From the NCBI GenBank assembly GCA_944384205.1, contig CALWSL010000007.1, positions 62,001 to 126,000 on the forward strand: 64,000 bases of DNA, written 5' to 3'. The notes under the pieces are model-generated. The model saw only the letters and a program-made list of their open reading frames with translations, ran no database searches and was not told where the DNA came from. Shown in pieces: positions 50,079-59,558 of this stretch. This stretch comes from an uncultured Acetatifactor sp. (GTDB lineage Bacteria > Bacillota > Clostridia > Lachnospirales > Lachnospiraceae). Made by a program: the position numbers and the translations under genes. Each line of letters opens with the position of its first letter. Position 1 is the first letter of the stretch.

Positions 50079-51446
50079 GTGTATACAATATATGAGTTAG
50101 CGTGGTTCTTTCTTATCTATTCTTTTCTGGGCTGGTGCGTGGGCGTTGTCGCCAATGCAGTCCGAAAGAAAAAGTTTGTGAATACGGGATTTTTACAGCT
50201 GCCCTTTTGTCCTGTCTATGGCGTCGGAGCGCTGGGATATAGTATTTTTCTGACAGAGCTTAGAGGAAATCTATTTTTTCTGTTTTTATTCAGTGCGCTG
50301 CTCGGTGCATTCTGCTGTGTGATGACAGGAGTGCTTCTGGAAAAAATCTTTCACCGGAAATGGTGGGATTACAGCAAAAGCCGTCTTCAGTTTGAGGGAT
50401 ATATCAGTATGTGGCATTTAATCTTCTTTGGTGCGGCGGGCGTTGTGGTTATATGCGTTTCAAATCCTTTACTGGTAAGATGTGGCAGGCTGTTTCCTGA
50501 TTTTGTCGGAAATCTGATTCTGATTGTTGTTTATAGCCTATTGGGAATTGACTTGGCGGTTTCCATCGTGGTGCTATTACAGTTGAAAATCAGAATTCAT
50601 CGTATGGAACAGATTGCGGAAAATATGCAGAAGGTGACAAATCAGTTTGGCAATGCGCTGACGGGAAGAATCCAGAAGCGTATGATGAAGGCATATCCCA
50701 ATCTTGATGCGAAGCAGATTAAGGAAGCGGAGCAGAAAAAAGAGAAGAAGGAGGTATTTGCCCAGGGCTGCTGTTTCTATAAATTAGTATGGCTTTTTCT
50801 CATCGGTGCGTTTCTGGGCGATATTACAGAGACCATTTTCTGCCGCATTACGACAGGAGAATGGATGAGCAGAAGCAGCGTGGTCTACGGACCCTTCAGT
50901 ATTGTATGGGGGCTGGGATGTGCGCTGTTTACCGGTTTCCTCTATAAATATAAGGATTGCAGCGAGGGGCGTATTTTCATTATCGGTACGGTGCTGGGCG
51001 GCGTTTATGAATACGTATGCAGCGTATTTACGGAGCTGGTGTTTGGAACGGTATTTTGGGATTACAGCGCGCTTCCGTTTAATCTGGGAGGAAGAATTAA
51101 TCTGTTATATTGCTTCTTCTGGGGAATTGCCGCAGTTGTATGGCTGAAAATAATTTACCCCAGACTTTCGGCTTTGATTGAAAAAATTCCCATAAAATGG
51201 GGCGGGGTGCTTACATGGTTCTTTATTGTGTTTATGGTATTTGACATCGGAATGTCCGGTCTGGCGCTGGCAAGATATAATGAACGTCAGCAGGAGACGG
51301 AGACAAGCATACTGACAGAGGATGCGGTGGAAGCCATCTCGCCGGTAGGACAGGATAATGTATCAAGGCTGGATTTGTTTTTAGATGAGCATTTTCCGGA
51401 TGAGCGCATGGAACGGATTTACCCGAATGCGATTCAGGTGGAGTGA
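50079..51446 (+). CDS. CmpB-type (putative ABC transporter type IV) membrane protein, duplicated
   Basis: 455 residues from GTG 50079, with GAGGAGGG upstream. Contains two related membrane units: FFLIYSFLGWCVGVVANAV (about 8-26) with LPFCPVYGVGALG, and VWLFLIGAFLGDITETIFC (about 235-253) with VYGPFSIVWGLG. The spacer is charged and cytoplasmic (about 170-225). This is the CmpB/DUF1113 family found in Firmicutes, of unknown mechanism. No partner ATPase gene is adjacent. Confidence 0.8.
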   Translation: MYTIYELAWFFLIYSFLGWCVGVVANAVRKKKFVNTGFLQLPFCPVYGVGALGYSIFLTELRGNLFFLFLFSALLGAFCCVMTGVLLEKIFHRKWWDYSKSRLQFEGYISMWHLIFFGAAGVVVICVSNPLLVRCGRLFPDFVGNLILIVVYSLLGIDLAVSIVVLLQLKIRIHRMEQIAENMQKVTNQFGNALTGRIQKRMMKAYPNLDAKQIKEAEQKKEKKEVFAQGCCFYKLVWLFLIGAFLGDITETIFCRITTGEWMSRSSVVYGPFSIVWGLGCALFTGFLYKYKDCSEGRIFIIGTVLGGVYEYVCSVFTELVFGTVFWDYSALPFNLGGRINLLYCFFWGIAAVVWLKIIYPRLSALIEKIPIKWGGVLTWFFIVFMVFDIGMSGLALARYNERQQETETSILTEDAVEAISPVGQDNVSRLDLFLDEHFPDERMERIYPNAIQVE

Positions 51447-51618
51447 AATTAATGGAAATAATGCTTATATTTGGTTTTTTTATACAAGTAAGAGAAGATA
51501 TTTTATAAATGCAGACATAGGTTCAAGAAGAGATAAATAATTTAAAAATAAGTTGTAGAAAATGGTGTGAAATGTTACAATAATATAAAAACAATTACAA
51601 AAGAAAGAAGGAAGAGGC

Positions 51619-51966
51619 TTGTACGTTATTGGCTTAGTTGGTCCATTTGGAAGTGGGTGTTCTTATGTTGCGAAGAAAATAGTAGACAATCACGGTTATG
51701 AGCTGCTTTCATTATCAACCGTTTTGCGAGAGGAATATAAAAATGAGCACCCTTCAAAAAGAAAGTATACCAGAAAAGATTTGCAAGATTTTGGAGATAC
51801 AATACGCGAGACGAAGGGTTCTGATTACTTAGCACGTGTGGTATGTGAAAAAATAAATCAGGATAAAACTAAAAATTATATTATAGATAGTATACGAAAT
51901 CCGGAAGAAATAAATTATCTTAGAAAATCTTTTGCAGAATTTTTTTTTGTTTGGAGTATTTGCTGA
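51619..51966 (+). CDS. AvcD-like deaminase, N-terminal P-loop part (frameshifted)
   Basis: 115 residues from TTG 51619. Nucleotide-kinase-like fold: YVIGLVGPFGSGCSYVAKK at the start, then LRNPEEIN-like IIDSIRNPEEINYLRKSF. The P-loop lysine is replaced (GSGCS). At a run of nine T (51940-51948) this frame ends after a few foreign residues, while the sequence continues in the +1 frame as the deaminase part; eight T would join them. Together they match the P-loop-plus-deoxycytidylate-deaminase plan of AvcD anti-phage proteins. Either a broken gene or one expressed by slippage. Confidence 0.6.
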   Translation: MYVIGLVGPFGSGCSYVAKKIVDNHGYELLSLSTVLREEYKNEHPSKRKYTRKDLQDFGDTIRETKGSDYLARVVCEKINQDKTKNYIIDSIRNPEEINYLRKSFAEFFFVWSIC

Positions 51967-52780
51967 TCCTGATTTGCGTTGGAAACGAGTAAAAGATAAA
52001 TATAATAATGATAGACGTACATTTGATGAAGATGATAAAAGAGATAGTAATGAAGGAATAGAACATGGTCAACGAGTGACGGATTCTTTTAGAATGGCAG
52101 ATATTATCTTGCTTAATAATGAAAATATAGTGCCTGGGAATAAAAATGAAGAATTATTTTTGGCAAAATTACAGCATAATGTACACCTGATTGAAGGTAA
52201 GGAGATTTTTTCGCCAACTTATGTAGAAACGAATATGGCAATAGCGTATGCGTCAAGTATGAGATCTTCTTGTTTAAAAAGAAAAGTAGGAGCTGTAATA
52301 GTTGATTTAGCAGGAGATGTTTTCAGTTCAGGATATAATGAAGTTCCCGCTGCCAATAATACTTGTAAATGTGAGTATGGCATGTGTTATAGGGATAAGC
52401 TAAAAAAAGATTATAAAGAGAGTTTGAACTCTATAATTAAAAAGGAAAAAGAACGTGATTTGTCATATGCGTTATTTAAGAAAAATTTTAAGATATTAGA
52501 TTATTGTCGAGCATTACATGCAGAAGAAAATGCTATTTTAAATGTGGCAAGGGTTGGTGCATCGGCTGCCTTGCCAACGTCGATTTTATTTACAACAACG
52601 TATCCATGTAATTTGTGTGCCAATAAAATAGCACAAGTTGGTATAAAGCATATTGTATATTTTGAACCATATCCAATGGATGAAGCAAAGAAAATACTTG
52701 CAGATAAAGGAGTGGAACAAGAACCGTTTGAAGGTGTTACATACAGTGGCTATTTTAGATTAATGGAGGTGTTGTTTTAA
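51932..52780 (+). CDS. AvcD-like deaminase, C-terminal deoxycytidylate deaminase part
   Basis: Continuation of the preceding frame, without a start codon or ribosome binding site of its own. From VFADPDLRWKRVKDKY it first completes the kinase-like domain. The zinc-dependent deaminase follows (MAIAYASSMRSSCLKRKVGAVIV, HAEENAIL with the Zn His and catalytic Glu, and PCNLCANKI with the two Zn Cys). AvcD proteins deplete dCTP/dCMP during phage infection. A 40-residue insert with CKCEYGMC lies before the HAE motif, as in other dCMP-deaminase-like proteins. The stop overlaps the next ATG. Confidence 0.75.
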   Translation: MQNFFLFGVFADPDLRWKRVKDKYNNDRRTFDEDDKRDSNEGIEHGQRVTDSFRMADIILLNNENIVPGNKNEELFLAKLQHNVHLIEGKEIFSPTYVETNMAIAYASSMRSSCLKRKVGAVIVDLAGDVFSSGYNEVPAANNTCKCEYGMCYRDKLKKDYKESLNSIIKKEKERDLSYALFKKNFKILDYCRALHAEENAILNVARVGASAALPTSILFTTTYPCNLCANKIAQVGIKHIVYFEPYPMDEAKKILADKGVEQEPFEGVTYSGYFRLMEVLF

Positions 52781-52965
52781 TGTGTAAGATTTGTACATCA
52801 TGTAATGGCATTATGAATTATGACCCATATTTTGAAGCAGAAGTTTGTGGAAAATGTGGAAAAATGGAAAGGAAAAAGAGTAAAGAAGTTCAAAAAATAG
52901 AGGTTCATCAATCCCAAAATTTTGAAATATTAAAACAGATTATGGGGGTTATGATAGCACATTAA
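52780..52965 (+). CDS. Small zinc-ribbon protein
   Basis: 61 residues; its ATG overlaps the deaminase stop (TAATG), so it is translationally coupled to it. CKICTSC and CGKCGKM form two CxxC knuckles of a zinc ribbon, followed by a lysine-rich linker and a short hydrophobic end. It is probably an accessory of the deaminase system; no family name is recognised. Base composition is AT-rich like the deaminase gene. Confidence 0.65.
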   Translation: MCKICTSCNGIMNYDPYFEAEVCGKCGKMERKKSKEVQKIEVHQSQNFEILKQIMGVMIAH

Positions 52966-53067
52966 ATATTTACATAACGTACTTAGATTGTTAATTGCAA
53001 ACTGGGTATGTTATGTATTTTTAATTATATGGGTTGTTAATATAGTGATTTTCTTTCAAATTTCCCC

Positions 53068-53096
53068 TTGACAGATACAAATCCCATGAGTATATT
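53068..53096 (+). promoter_or_regulatory. Promoter of the fatty acid synthesis operon
   Basis: TTGACA (53068-53073), a 17-base spacer and TATATT (53091-53096), about 105 bases before the fabH start. Confidence 0.8.
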
Positions 53097-53109
53097 TATA
53101 CCATAATAG

Positions 53110-53138
53110 TTTGAAATTCAAAATAATTGGAAATCAAA
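53110..53138. promoter_or_regulatory. FabT-like operator at the fab promoter
   Basis: TTTGAAATTCAAA (53110-53122) is a perfect palindrome around one base, and TTGGAAATCAAA (53127-53138) is an imperfect second copy. They lie at the expected transcription start. The TTTGA-N3-TCAAA pattern resembles FabT-type (MarR) sites that repress fab genes when acyl-ACP is plentiful. No fabT gene is next to it here. Confidence 0.6.
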
Positions 53139-53201
53139 ATAAATCGGATTATGCAGAATATTGTCTGCGGAGCGCAGAAAACCGCAGAAACGAGGGATAA
53201 A

Positions 53202-54206
53202 ATGATAGGAAAAATTCTAGGCACAGGGTCTTATGTACCGGGAAAGGTTCTGGACAACAATGATTTGGCAAAATTCATAGATACCAATGACGAGTGGATT
53301 AGAGAAAGAACAGGAATTGTAAAAAGGCATCTGATAGAAGACGATACCACCGTCACCATGGCGGCAGAGGCAGCTAAGAGAGCTTTGGAGAATGCCAAAG
53401 TTTCAGCGGAGGAAATAGATTTGATTCTGTTATCCACTGTTTCTTCCAATGTTATTTTACCGTCTACAGCCTGCGAGGTACAAAAAATAATAGGCGCAGT
53501 AAACGCGGTCTGCTTCGATTTGAATGCCGCATGCAGCGGTTTTCTGTTTGCATTAAATACTGCACAGGCTTATATTCATGCAGGAATGATAAATACAGCG
53601 CTTATCATCGGTGCAGAAAGCCTTTCCAATATCATGGACTGGCAGGACAGAGGAACCGCAATCCTTTTCGGGGATGGCGCAGGCGCGGCGGTTCTTGCTG
53701 CTGAGGAAGGACATATTTTTCCGACAGTCATGCACTCGGATGGGGCAAAGGGAGACGCTCTGCTGTGCCAGAGCCGGTTTCGCAGAGAGCAAAGTACCTC
53801 TTTAGAGTTAAAATCCGGAGAGACAGACATACCGGGAACCGCAGGTTTTCCGGTAGATACCTATGTACAGATGAACGGTCAGGAGGTTTTTAAGTTTGCA
53901 GTAAGACAGGTACCTCTGGCAATTGAGGAATTGCTTTCGGCATGCGATAAAACCACTGAGGACATCGACTTATTTGTTCTCCATCAGGCAAATAAGAGAA
54001 TTGTGGAGGGTGTGGCGAAGCGCTTACACATGGATATGGAACGCTTTCCGATGAATCTTATGGAGTACGGAAATACTTCCTCCGCAAGTATTCCCATTCT
54101 GCTGGATGAGCTGAACCGGCAAGGCAGACTGCAAAAAGGGATGAAGCTGGTACTTGCAGGCTTTGGCGCAGGTTTGTCCTGGGGCGCTGCCTATATGGAG
54201 TGGTAG
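53202..54206 (+). CDS. fabH: Beta-ketoacyl-ACP synthase III
   Basis: 334 residues starting at MIGKILGTGSYVPGKVLDNND (53202) with GAGGG upstream. Catalytic triad visible: C111 in AACSGFLFAL, H261 in VLHQANKR and N291 in GNTSSAS. It starts fatty acid synthesis by condensing an acyl-CoA with malonyl-ACP. First gene of the operon. The upstream in-frame ATG at 53127 falls close to the operator and has no ribosome binding site. Confidence 0.95.
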   Translation: MIGKILGTGSYVPGKVLDNNDLAKFIDTNDEWIRERTGIVKRHLIEDDTTVTMAAEAAKRALENAKVSAEEIDLILLSTVSSNVILPSTACEVQKIIGAVNAVCFDLNAACSGFLFALNTAQAYIHAGMINTALIIGAESLSNIMDWQDRGTAILFGDGAGAAVLAAEEGHIFPTVMHSDGAKGDALLCQSRFRREQSTSLELKSGETDIPGTAGFPVDTYVQMNGQEVFKFAVRQVPLAIEELLSACDKTTEDIDLFVLHQANKRIVEGVAKRLHMDMERFPMNLMEYGNTSSASIPILLDELNRQGRLQKGMKLVLAGFGAGLSWGAAYMEW

Positions 54207-54299
54207 AAGCAAAAAGCAACAATTCAGGTAATTACCGGAATATCCGGATTACAAATAAAAAGAAATTTATCAATGAAAAGTTAAAAAGGAGATTGAAAC

Positions 54300-54527
54300 A
54301 TGTTTGAAAGAATTCAGGAGTTAATTGCAGAAGGTTTAGGAGTAGACAAGGAGCAGGTTGTTGAAACCGCATCTTTTAAGGATGATTTGCAGGCAGATTC
54401 TTTAGACCTGTTTGAGATGGTAATGTCTTTGGAAGAGGAGTTCGGCGTTGAAATTCCTTCCGAGGATTTGAATCAGATTGTAACCGTAGGCGACGTTGTA
54501 AAATACATCGAAGCAAAGCAGAAATAA
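54300..54527 (+). CDS. acpP: Acyl carrier protein
   Basis: 75 residues, very acidic, with AAAGGAG upstream. The phosphopantetheine attachment motif is LQADSLDLFEM with S34. Carries growing acyl chains between the enzymes encoded around it. The about 90-base gap after fabH may hold only a strong translation start. Confidence 0.95.
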   Translation: MFERIQELIAEGLGVDKEQVVETASFKDDLQADSLDLFEMVMSLEEEFGVEIPSEDLNQIVTVGDVVKYIEAKQK

Positions 54528-54575
54528 GAAATTGAAACGAAGGAAGCATTTAGATAAAAGAAAGGGTTTGCAAAT

Positions 54576-55514
54576 ATGAAGACAGAAGTAACCGAGTTAT
54601 TAGGAATTAAATATCCCATTATACAGGGAGGAATGGCATGGGTTGCTGATTATCATCTTGCAGCCGCCGTGTCAGAGGCAGGAGGATTAGGTATCATAGG
54701 GGCAGGCGGAGCGCCTGCAAGCTGGGTACAGGAGCAGATTAGAGAGGCACGGAAATTGACGGATAAACCCTTCGGTGTGAACATTATGCTGATGAATCCC
54801 GAGGCAGACCAGATTGCACAGGTCATTGTGGAGGAGGGCGTCAAGGTTGTTACCACCGGAGCGGGAAGTCCGGAAAAATACATGAAAATGTGGAAAGAAG
54901 CCGGAGTCAGGGTGATTCCGGTCATTGCTTCCGTTGCACTGGCAAAGCGCATGGAGAGATGCGGCGCGGATGCGGTAGTAGCAGAAGGAACGGAGTCCGG
55001 CGGACATATCGGAGAGACCACCACCATGGCATTGGTGCCTCAGGTAGTGGATGCAGTAAATATCCCTGTAATTGCAGCAGGAGGAATCGCGGATGGAAGA
55101 GGAATTGCAGCAGCATTTATGCTGGGAGCCAAAGCGGTTCAGATGGGAACTCATTTCGTGGTAGTGAAAGAGTCCATCGTACATCAAAATTATAAAAATC
55201 ACATTATAAAAGCGAAAGATATTGACACAAGAGTGACCGGAAGAAGCACCGGACACCCTGTACGTGTCATTCGGAATAAAATGACCAAGGAATACCTGAA
55301 GCTGGAGCAGGAGGGAGCCACCCTGGAAGAACTGGAAAGATTTACGCTGGGCGGCTTGCGCAAAGCGGTTGTGGAAGGTGACACGGATAATGGAAGCATT
55401 ATGGCTGGTCAGATTGCGGGACTGGTAAAAGAGGAGTACACCTGCAAGGAGCTGATTGAGCATCTGGTAGCACAGACCGAAGAGCTGATGAAAGGAACAA
55501 AGTTATATGAGTAA
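54576..55514 (+). CDS. fabK: Enoyl-ACP reductase II, FMN-dependent
   Basis: 312 residues. NMO/FabK fold: YPIIQGGMAWVADYHLAAAVSEAGG, VTTGAGSPEKYMKMW, GTESGGHIG and VIAAGGIADGRGIAAAFMLGAKAVQMGTHF. Its place between acpP and fabD, and the lack of a fabI gene in the operon, support FabK rather than nitronate monooxygenase. It performs the last reduction of each elongation cycle with NAD(P)H and FMN. Its end overlaps fabD by eight bases. Confidence 0.93.
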   Translation: MKTEVTELLGIKYPIIQGGMAWVADYHLAAAVSEAGGLGIIGAGGAPASWVQEQIREARKLTDKPFGVNIMLMNPEADQIAQVIVEEGVKVVTTGAGSPEKYMKMWKEAGVRVIPVIASVALAKRMERCGADAVVAEGTESGGHIGETTTMALVPQVVDAVNIPVIAAGGIADGRGIAAAFMLGAKAVQMGTHFVVVKESIVHQNYKNHIIKAKDIDTRVTGRSTGHPVRVIRNKMTKEYLKLEQEGATLEELERFTLGGLRKAVVEGDTDNGSIMAGQIAGLVKEEYTCKELIEHLVAQTEELMKGTKLYE

Positions 55515-56430
55515 GATAGCATTTATCTATCCCGGGCAGGGAGCACAGAAATTTGGTATGGGTAAGGATTTTTATGAAAACAGCCAGTCCGCGAAAGCAT
55601 TGTTTGACAGAGCAGGAGAACTGTTGCAGTTGGATATGAAGGCGCTGTGCTTTGAAGAAAACGACAAGCTGGATATTACGGAATATACACAGGCAGCTCT
55701 TGTTACGACCTGTCTTGCCATGACCAGAGTGGTGAAAGAGCAGGGAATCAAACCAGATGTGACAGCAGGCTTAAGCCTTGGCGAGTATTGCGCCATTGCT
55801 ACCGCAGGCGGCATGAAGGAAGAGGATGCTATCTGCCTTGTCCGCAAAAGAGGAATTTTAATGCAGGAGGCAGTTCCTGCAGGTGTAGGCTCCATGGCGG
55901 CAGTGCTGGGCATGACAGGGGAAGAGATTGAAAAAGTAATCGACGGCATGGACGGCATTTCCATTGCAAATTATAACTGCCCCGGACAAATCGTAATCAC
56001 GGGACTTACGGAAGCGGTAGCTGACGCATCCGAAAAGCTCACCGAAGCGGGTGCAAAGAGAGTGATTCCGTTAAAGGTCAGCGGACCTTTCCACTCTGCC
56101 ATGCTGACCGAGGCAGGCACAAAATTGGGCGAGGAGCTGGAGCAGGTTACCCTGTTTCCGCTGCACACTCCCTATGTGACCAATGTAACGGCGGAATATG
56201 TAACTGACATTCAGCAGAGCAAGGCTTTGCTGGCAACACAGGTAGCCTCCAGTGTCCGCTGGGAGCAGAGCATCCGCAATATGATTGCAGATGGGGTAGA
56301 CACCTTTGTGGAAATTGGACCCGGCAGAACATTAGCCGGTTTTATGAAGAAAATCAACAAAGAAGTTAAAATGTATAATATCGAAACTTTTGAGGACGTA
56401 AGCAAGGTAGCGGAGCAGATTAAAGTGTGA
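55507..56430 (+). CDS. fabD: Malonyl-CoA:ACP transacylase
   Basis: 307 residues. YPGQGAQKFGMGKDF start, active serine S90 in AGLSLGEYCA (Leu where many relatives have His), R at KRGILMQEAVP, and a later SGPFHSAML motif with the catalytic His. Loads malonyl groups from malonyl-CoA, made by the acc genes downstream, onto AcpP. Translationally coupled to fabK. Confidence 0.95.
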   Translation: MSKIAFIYPGQGAQKFGMGKDFYENSQSAKALFDRAGELLQLDMKALCFEENDKLDITEYTQAALVTTCLAMTRVVKEQGIKPDVTAGLSLGEYCAIATAGGMKEEDAICLVRKRGILMQEAVPAGVGSMAAVLGMTGEEIEKVIDGMDGISIANYNCPGQIVITGLTEAVADASEKLTEAGAKRVIPLKVSGPFHSAMLTEAGTKLGEELEQVTLFPLHTPYVTNVTAEYVTDIQQSKALLATQVASSVRWEQSIRNMIADGVDTFVEIGPGRTLAGFMKKINKEVKMYNIETFEDVSKVAEQIKV

Positions 56431-56473
56431 GAAGAATTTCTAATCTCACACTTGGAAAGGCATGGTTATTTGT

Positions 56474-57214
56474 ATGTTAAGCGGTAAGGTAGCAGTAGTG
56501 ACAGGCGCTTCCAGGGGTATCGGCAGAGCGATTGCGGTGAAGCTGGCGGAAGCGGGAGCAACAGTTGTGATTAATTATAACGGCTCTGTGGAGAAAGCGG
56601 AAGCTGTTTGCAAAGAGATTGTGGATAACGGTGGTACGGCAAGCACTTATCAGTGCAATGTATCTGATTTTGCAGCCTGCGAAAAGTTCATTCAGGATGT
56701 GATTGCGCAGTACGGACGCCTTGATATTCTGGTGAACAATGCGGGAATCACAAAAGACGGACTTTTGATGAAGATGTCGGAAGAGGATTTTGACCGGGTA
56801 GTGGATACCAATTTAAAAGGGTGCTTCAACTGCATTCGCTTTGTATCCCGTCAGATGTTGAAGCAGAAGGGAGGACGCATCATTAACATGTCCTCCGTAT
56901 CCGGTATTATGGGAAATGCGGGACAGGCAAATTATTCCGCATCCAAGGCGGGAGTAATCGGACTGACCAAGGCGTGTGCAAGAGAGCTGGCAAGCAGACA
57001 CATTACGGTCAATGCCATAGCACCGGGATTTATTGATACGGATATGACAGAGGTTTTAAGCGACAATGTAAAGGAAGAAGCAATCAGGCAGATTCCTCTC
57101 GGCAGCTTCGGAAAGCCGGAGGATATCGCGAATCTGTCAGTTTTCCTTGCATCTGAGCAGGCAGGCTATATTACAGGTCAGGTAATTCATGTAGACGGCG
57201 GTATGTCAATGTGA
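56474..57214 (+). CDS. fabG: 3-oxoacyl-ACP reductase
   Basis: 246 residues from ATG 56474 ([20 protein letters not shown]), the usual family length; an ATG four codons earlier at 56462 is possible but abuts the GGAAAGG site. Short-chain dehydrogenase: TGASRGIG nucleotide motif, NNAGIT, and the Ser-Tyr-Lys triad (NMSSVSG, YSASKAG). Reduces beta-ketoacyl-ACP with NADPH. Confidence 0.95.
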   Translation: MLSGKVAVVTGASRGIGRAIAVKLAEAGATVVINYNGSVEKAEAVCKEIVDNGGTASTYQCNVSDFAACEKFIQDVIAQYGRLDILVNNAGITKDGLLMKMSEEDFDRVVDTNLKGCFNCIRFVSRQMLKQKGGRIINMSSVSGIMGNAGQANYSASKAGVIGLTKACARELASRHITVNAIAPGFIDTDMTEVLSDNVKEEAIRQIPLGSFGKPEDIANLSVFLASEQAGYITGQVIHVDGGMSM

Positions 57215-57294
57215 GAAGTCAATCTAACCTGTCAAAAGACGCTCGTCATAAATAGCATGGCTGGACGTTTTTAAACTTAATAAGAGGTGAAAAG

Positions 57295-58533
57295 ATGAAG
57301 AGAAGAGTTGTTGTAACAGGGATGGGAGCGGTTACTCCTATCGGTAACAATGTAGAAGAATTCTGGAATAGTATCAAGGACGGTAAAGTAGGAATCGGCG
57401 AGATTACCAAATTTGATACCACAGATTATAAAGTAAAAATTGCGGCAGAGGTCAAGGATTTCAACGTTGCTGACTATATGGATTTCAAAGCAGCAAAGCG
57501 TATGGAGCCCTTTTCACAGTATGCAGTTGCCGCCGCAGTGCAGGCGATGAACCAGTCAGGCATTGATATGGAGCAGGAAGACCCTTACAGAGTGGGCGTC
57601 ATCATTGGTTCCGGTATCGGCGGACTGGGGTGCATGGAAAGAGAACACAGCAAGCTTCTGGAGAAGGGACCTTCCCGTATCAGTCCTCTTATGGTGCCCA
57701 TGATGATTACCAACATGGCGGCAGGAAATGTAGCAATTCACTTAGGGTGTAAAGGCAAATGTACGAATGTGGTAACTGCCTGCGCAACAGGAACCCATTC
57801 TATCGGCGATGCCTTCCGTGCCATCCAGTACGGTGATGCAGACGTCATTTTGGCGGGCGGTACGGAAAGCTCCATTACGCCTGTGGGCGTTGCAGGCTTT
57901 TCTTCCCTGACAGCCCTTACGACAGCGGAGGACCCTAAGCGCGCTTCCATTCCTTTCGACAAGGACAGAAGCGGCTTTGTTATCGGTGAAGGCGCAGGCG
58001 TGGTAGTACTGGAAGAGTTGGAACATGCAAAGAAGCGGGGAGCAAAAATTCTGGCGGAGCTTGTGGGATACGGCGCTACCTGTGACGCGTACCATATTAC
58101 TTCTCCGGCAGAGGACGGAAGCGGCGCGGCTAAGGCGATGACTTTGGCAATGGAGGATGCGGGCGTCAGTCCTGAGGATATTGATTATATCAATGCCCAC
58201 GGAACCAGCACTCATCACAATGACTTATTCGAGACGAGAGCCATCAGACTGGCATTGGGAGAAGCGGCAGACAAGGTTAAGATAAACTCCACCAAGTCCA
58301 TGATTGGGCACCTTCTGGGCGCTGCCGGCGGTGTGGAATTTATCACCTGTGTAAAGACCATTGAGGAAGGATTTATCCATCAGACCGTGGGTACGGTTGA
58401 AACTGACCCGGAATGCGATTTGGATTATGTCATCGGCGCGCCTGTGCAGCAGGAGGTATGTTATGCGTTAACGAACTCTTTGGGCTTTGGCGGTCACAAT
58501 GCCACACTTTTAGTGAAGAAGTATGAGGACTAG
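57295..58533 (+). CDS. fabF: Beta-ketoacyl-ACP synthase II
   Basis: 412 residues with AGAGGTG upstream. Catalytic C163 (VTACATGTHS), H302 (NAHGTSTHHND) and H339 (KSMIGHLLGAAGG), spacing like E. coli FabF. Carries out chain elongation by condensing acyl-ACP with malonyl-ACP. An 80-base gap separates it from fabG. Confidence 0.96.
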   Translation: MKRRVVVTGMGAVTPIGNNVEEFWNSIKDGKVGIGEITKFDTTDYKVKIAAEVKDFNVADYMDFKAAKRMEPFSQYAVAAAVQAMNQSGIDMEQEDPYRVGVIIGSGIGGLGCMEREHSKLLEKGPSRISPLMVPMMITNMAAGNVAIHLGCKGKCTNVVTACATGTHSIGDAFRAIQYGDADVILAGGTESSITPVGVAGFSSLTALTTAEDPKRASIPFDKDRSGFVIGEGAGVVVLEELEHAKKRGAKILAELVGYGATCDAYHITSPAEDGSGAAKAMTLAMEDAGVSPEDIDYINAHGTSTHHNDLFETRAIRLALGEAADKVKINSTKSMIGHLLGAAGGVEFITCVKTIEEGFIHQTVGTVETDPECDLDYVIGAPVQQEVCYALTNSLGFGGHNATLLVKKYED

Positions 58534-58561
58534 TCGCCGGCGCGGCAGAATGTGAGGAAGT

Positions 58562-59077
58562 ATGAATTTCGATCAGGTTTTGGAATTGGTAAAAACAGTG
58601 TCAGATTCGGAACTGACAGCATTTCAGTATGAAGAGGGCAATCAAAAGATAACTATGCAGGCAGGCGGATTTTTTAACGCGGCAGGATTTGACGGTGTAA
58701 AAATAAACAATGATACCATGCAGTCCTGCGATATGCAGAGCAGAACACAGCCCAGGGAAAACGTACAGGTAAATGTACAGACAACGGGAATCCAGAATGT
58801 ACCCGCTGCAGAGACGGTACAGGCGGAGGCTCCTACAGGAAGTGTTGTAGTTTCTCCGCTGGTAGGCAGGTTTTATGCGGCTCCCTCTGAGGAGGCAGAA
58901 AGCTTCGTCAAGGTTGGCGATACCGTGAAAAAAGGTCAGGTGTTAGCCATTGTGGAAGCGATGAAGCTGATGAACGAGATAGAAAGCGACTATGACGGTG
59001 TAGTGACGGAAATCCTCGCAGACAACGGACAGGGCGTGGAATACGGACAGCCGTTATTCCGCATCAAAGAGAGCTAA
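58562..59077 (+). CDS. accB: Acetyl-CoA carboxylase biotin carboxyl carrier protein
   Basis: 171 residues. Short N-terminal dimerisation segment, a flexible Gln/Thr/Val-rich linker (about 55-95) and a C-terminal biotinyl domain with VSPLVGRFYAAPS and the biotin site K135 in VEAMKLMNEIE. Carries the carboxyl group between AccC and the carboxyltransferase encoded downstream. Confidence 0.95.
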   Translation: MNFDQVLELVKTVSDSELTAFQYEEGNQKITMQAGGFFNAAGFDGVKINNDTMQSCDMQSRTQPRENVQVNVQTTGIQNVPAAETVQAEAPTGSVVVSPLVGRFYAAPSEEAESFVKVGDTVKKGQVLAIVEAMKLMNEIESDYDGVVTEILADNGQGVEYGQPLFRIKES

Positions 59078-59110
59078 AACGCTTCGGAACGGAGGAAAGG
59101 TTGAATAAAA

Positions 59111-59536
59111 ATGAGATTAGGAATCAAAGAGATTGAACAGATTATCCCACACAGACATCCCTTTCTGTTGATTGACTATATTGAGGATTATGAGCCGGGC
59201 GTCAGTGCGGTTGGTTATAAATGTGTTTCCTTTCGAGAGGAATTTTTCAAGGGACATTTCCCCCAGGAGCCTGTTATGCCGGGAGTCCTGACCATAGAAG
59301 CGTTGGCGCAGGTGGGCGCCGTAGCGATTTTAAGCGTGGAAGAAAATAAAGGGAAAATCGCTTATTTCGGCGGCATCAACAAGTGCAAATTTAAAGGAAA
59401 AATCGTTCCCGGTGACAAGATTCGCCTGGAGACAAAAATTATCAAGCAAAAAGGACCCTTAGGAGTAGGGGAAGCTGTTGCAAGCGTGGATGGCAAGGTG
59501 GTAGTGACTGCTGAGCTTACCTTTATGATTGGCTGA
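59111..59536 (+). CDS. fabZ: 3-hydroxyacyl-ACP dehydratase
   Basis: 141 residues, hot-dog fold. [20 protein letters not shown] and [23 protein letters not shown] contain the catalytic His and Glu. Dehydrates beta-hydroxyacyl-ACP before the FabK step. It lies between accB and accC, a common order in this lineage. Confidence 0.95.
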   Translation: MRLGIKEIEQIIPHRHPFLLIDYIEDYEPGVSAVGYKCVSFREEFFKGHFPQEPVMPGVLTIEALAQVGAVAILSVEENKGKIAYFGGINKCKFKGKIVPGDKIRLETKIIKQKGPLGVGEAVASVDGKVVVTAELTFMIG

Positions 59537-59558
59537 CGGGCAGAAATGGAGGTCATAC

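Noticed and set aside
54687-55463. 258-codon minus-strand frame
   Set aside because: Antisense to fabK; composition is biased to Cys/His/Ser with no recognisable domain.
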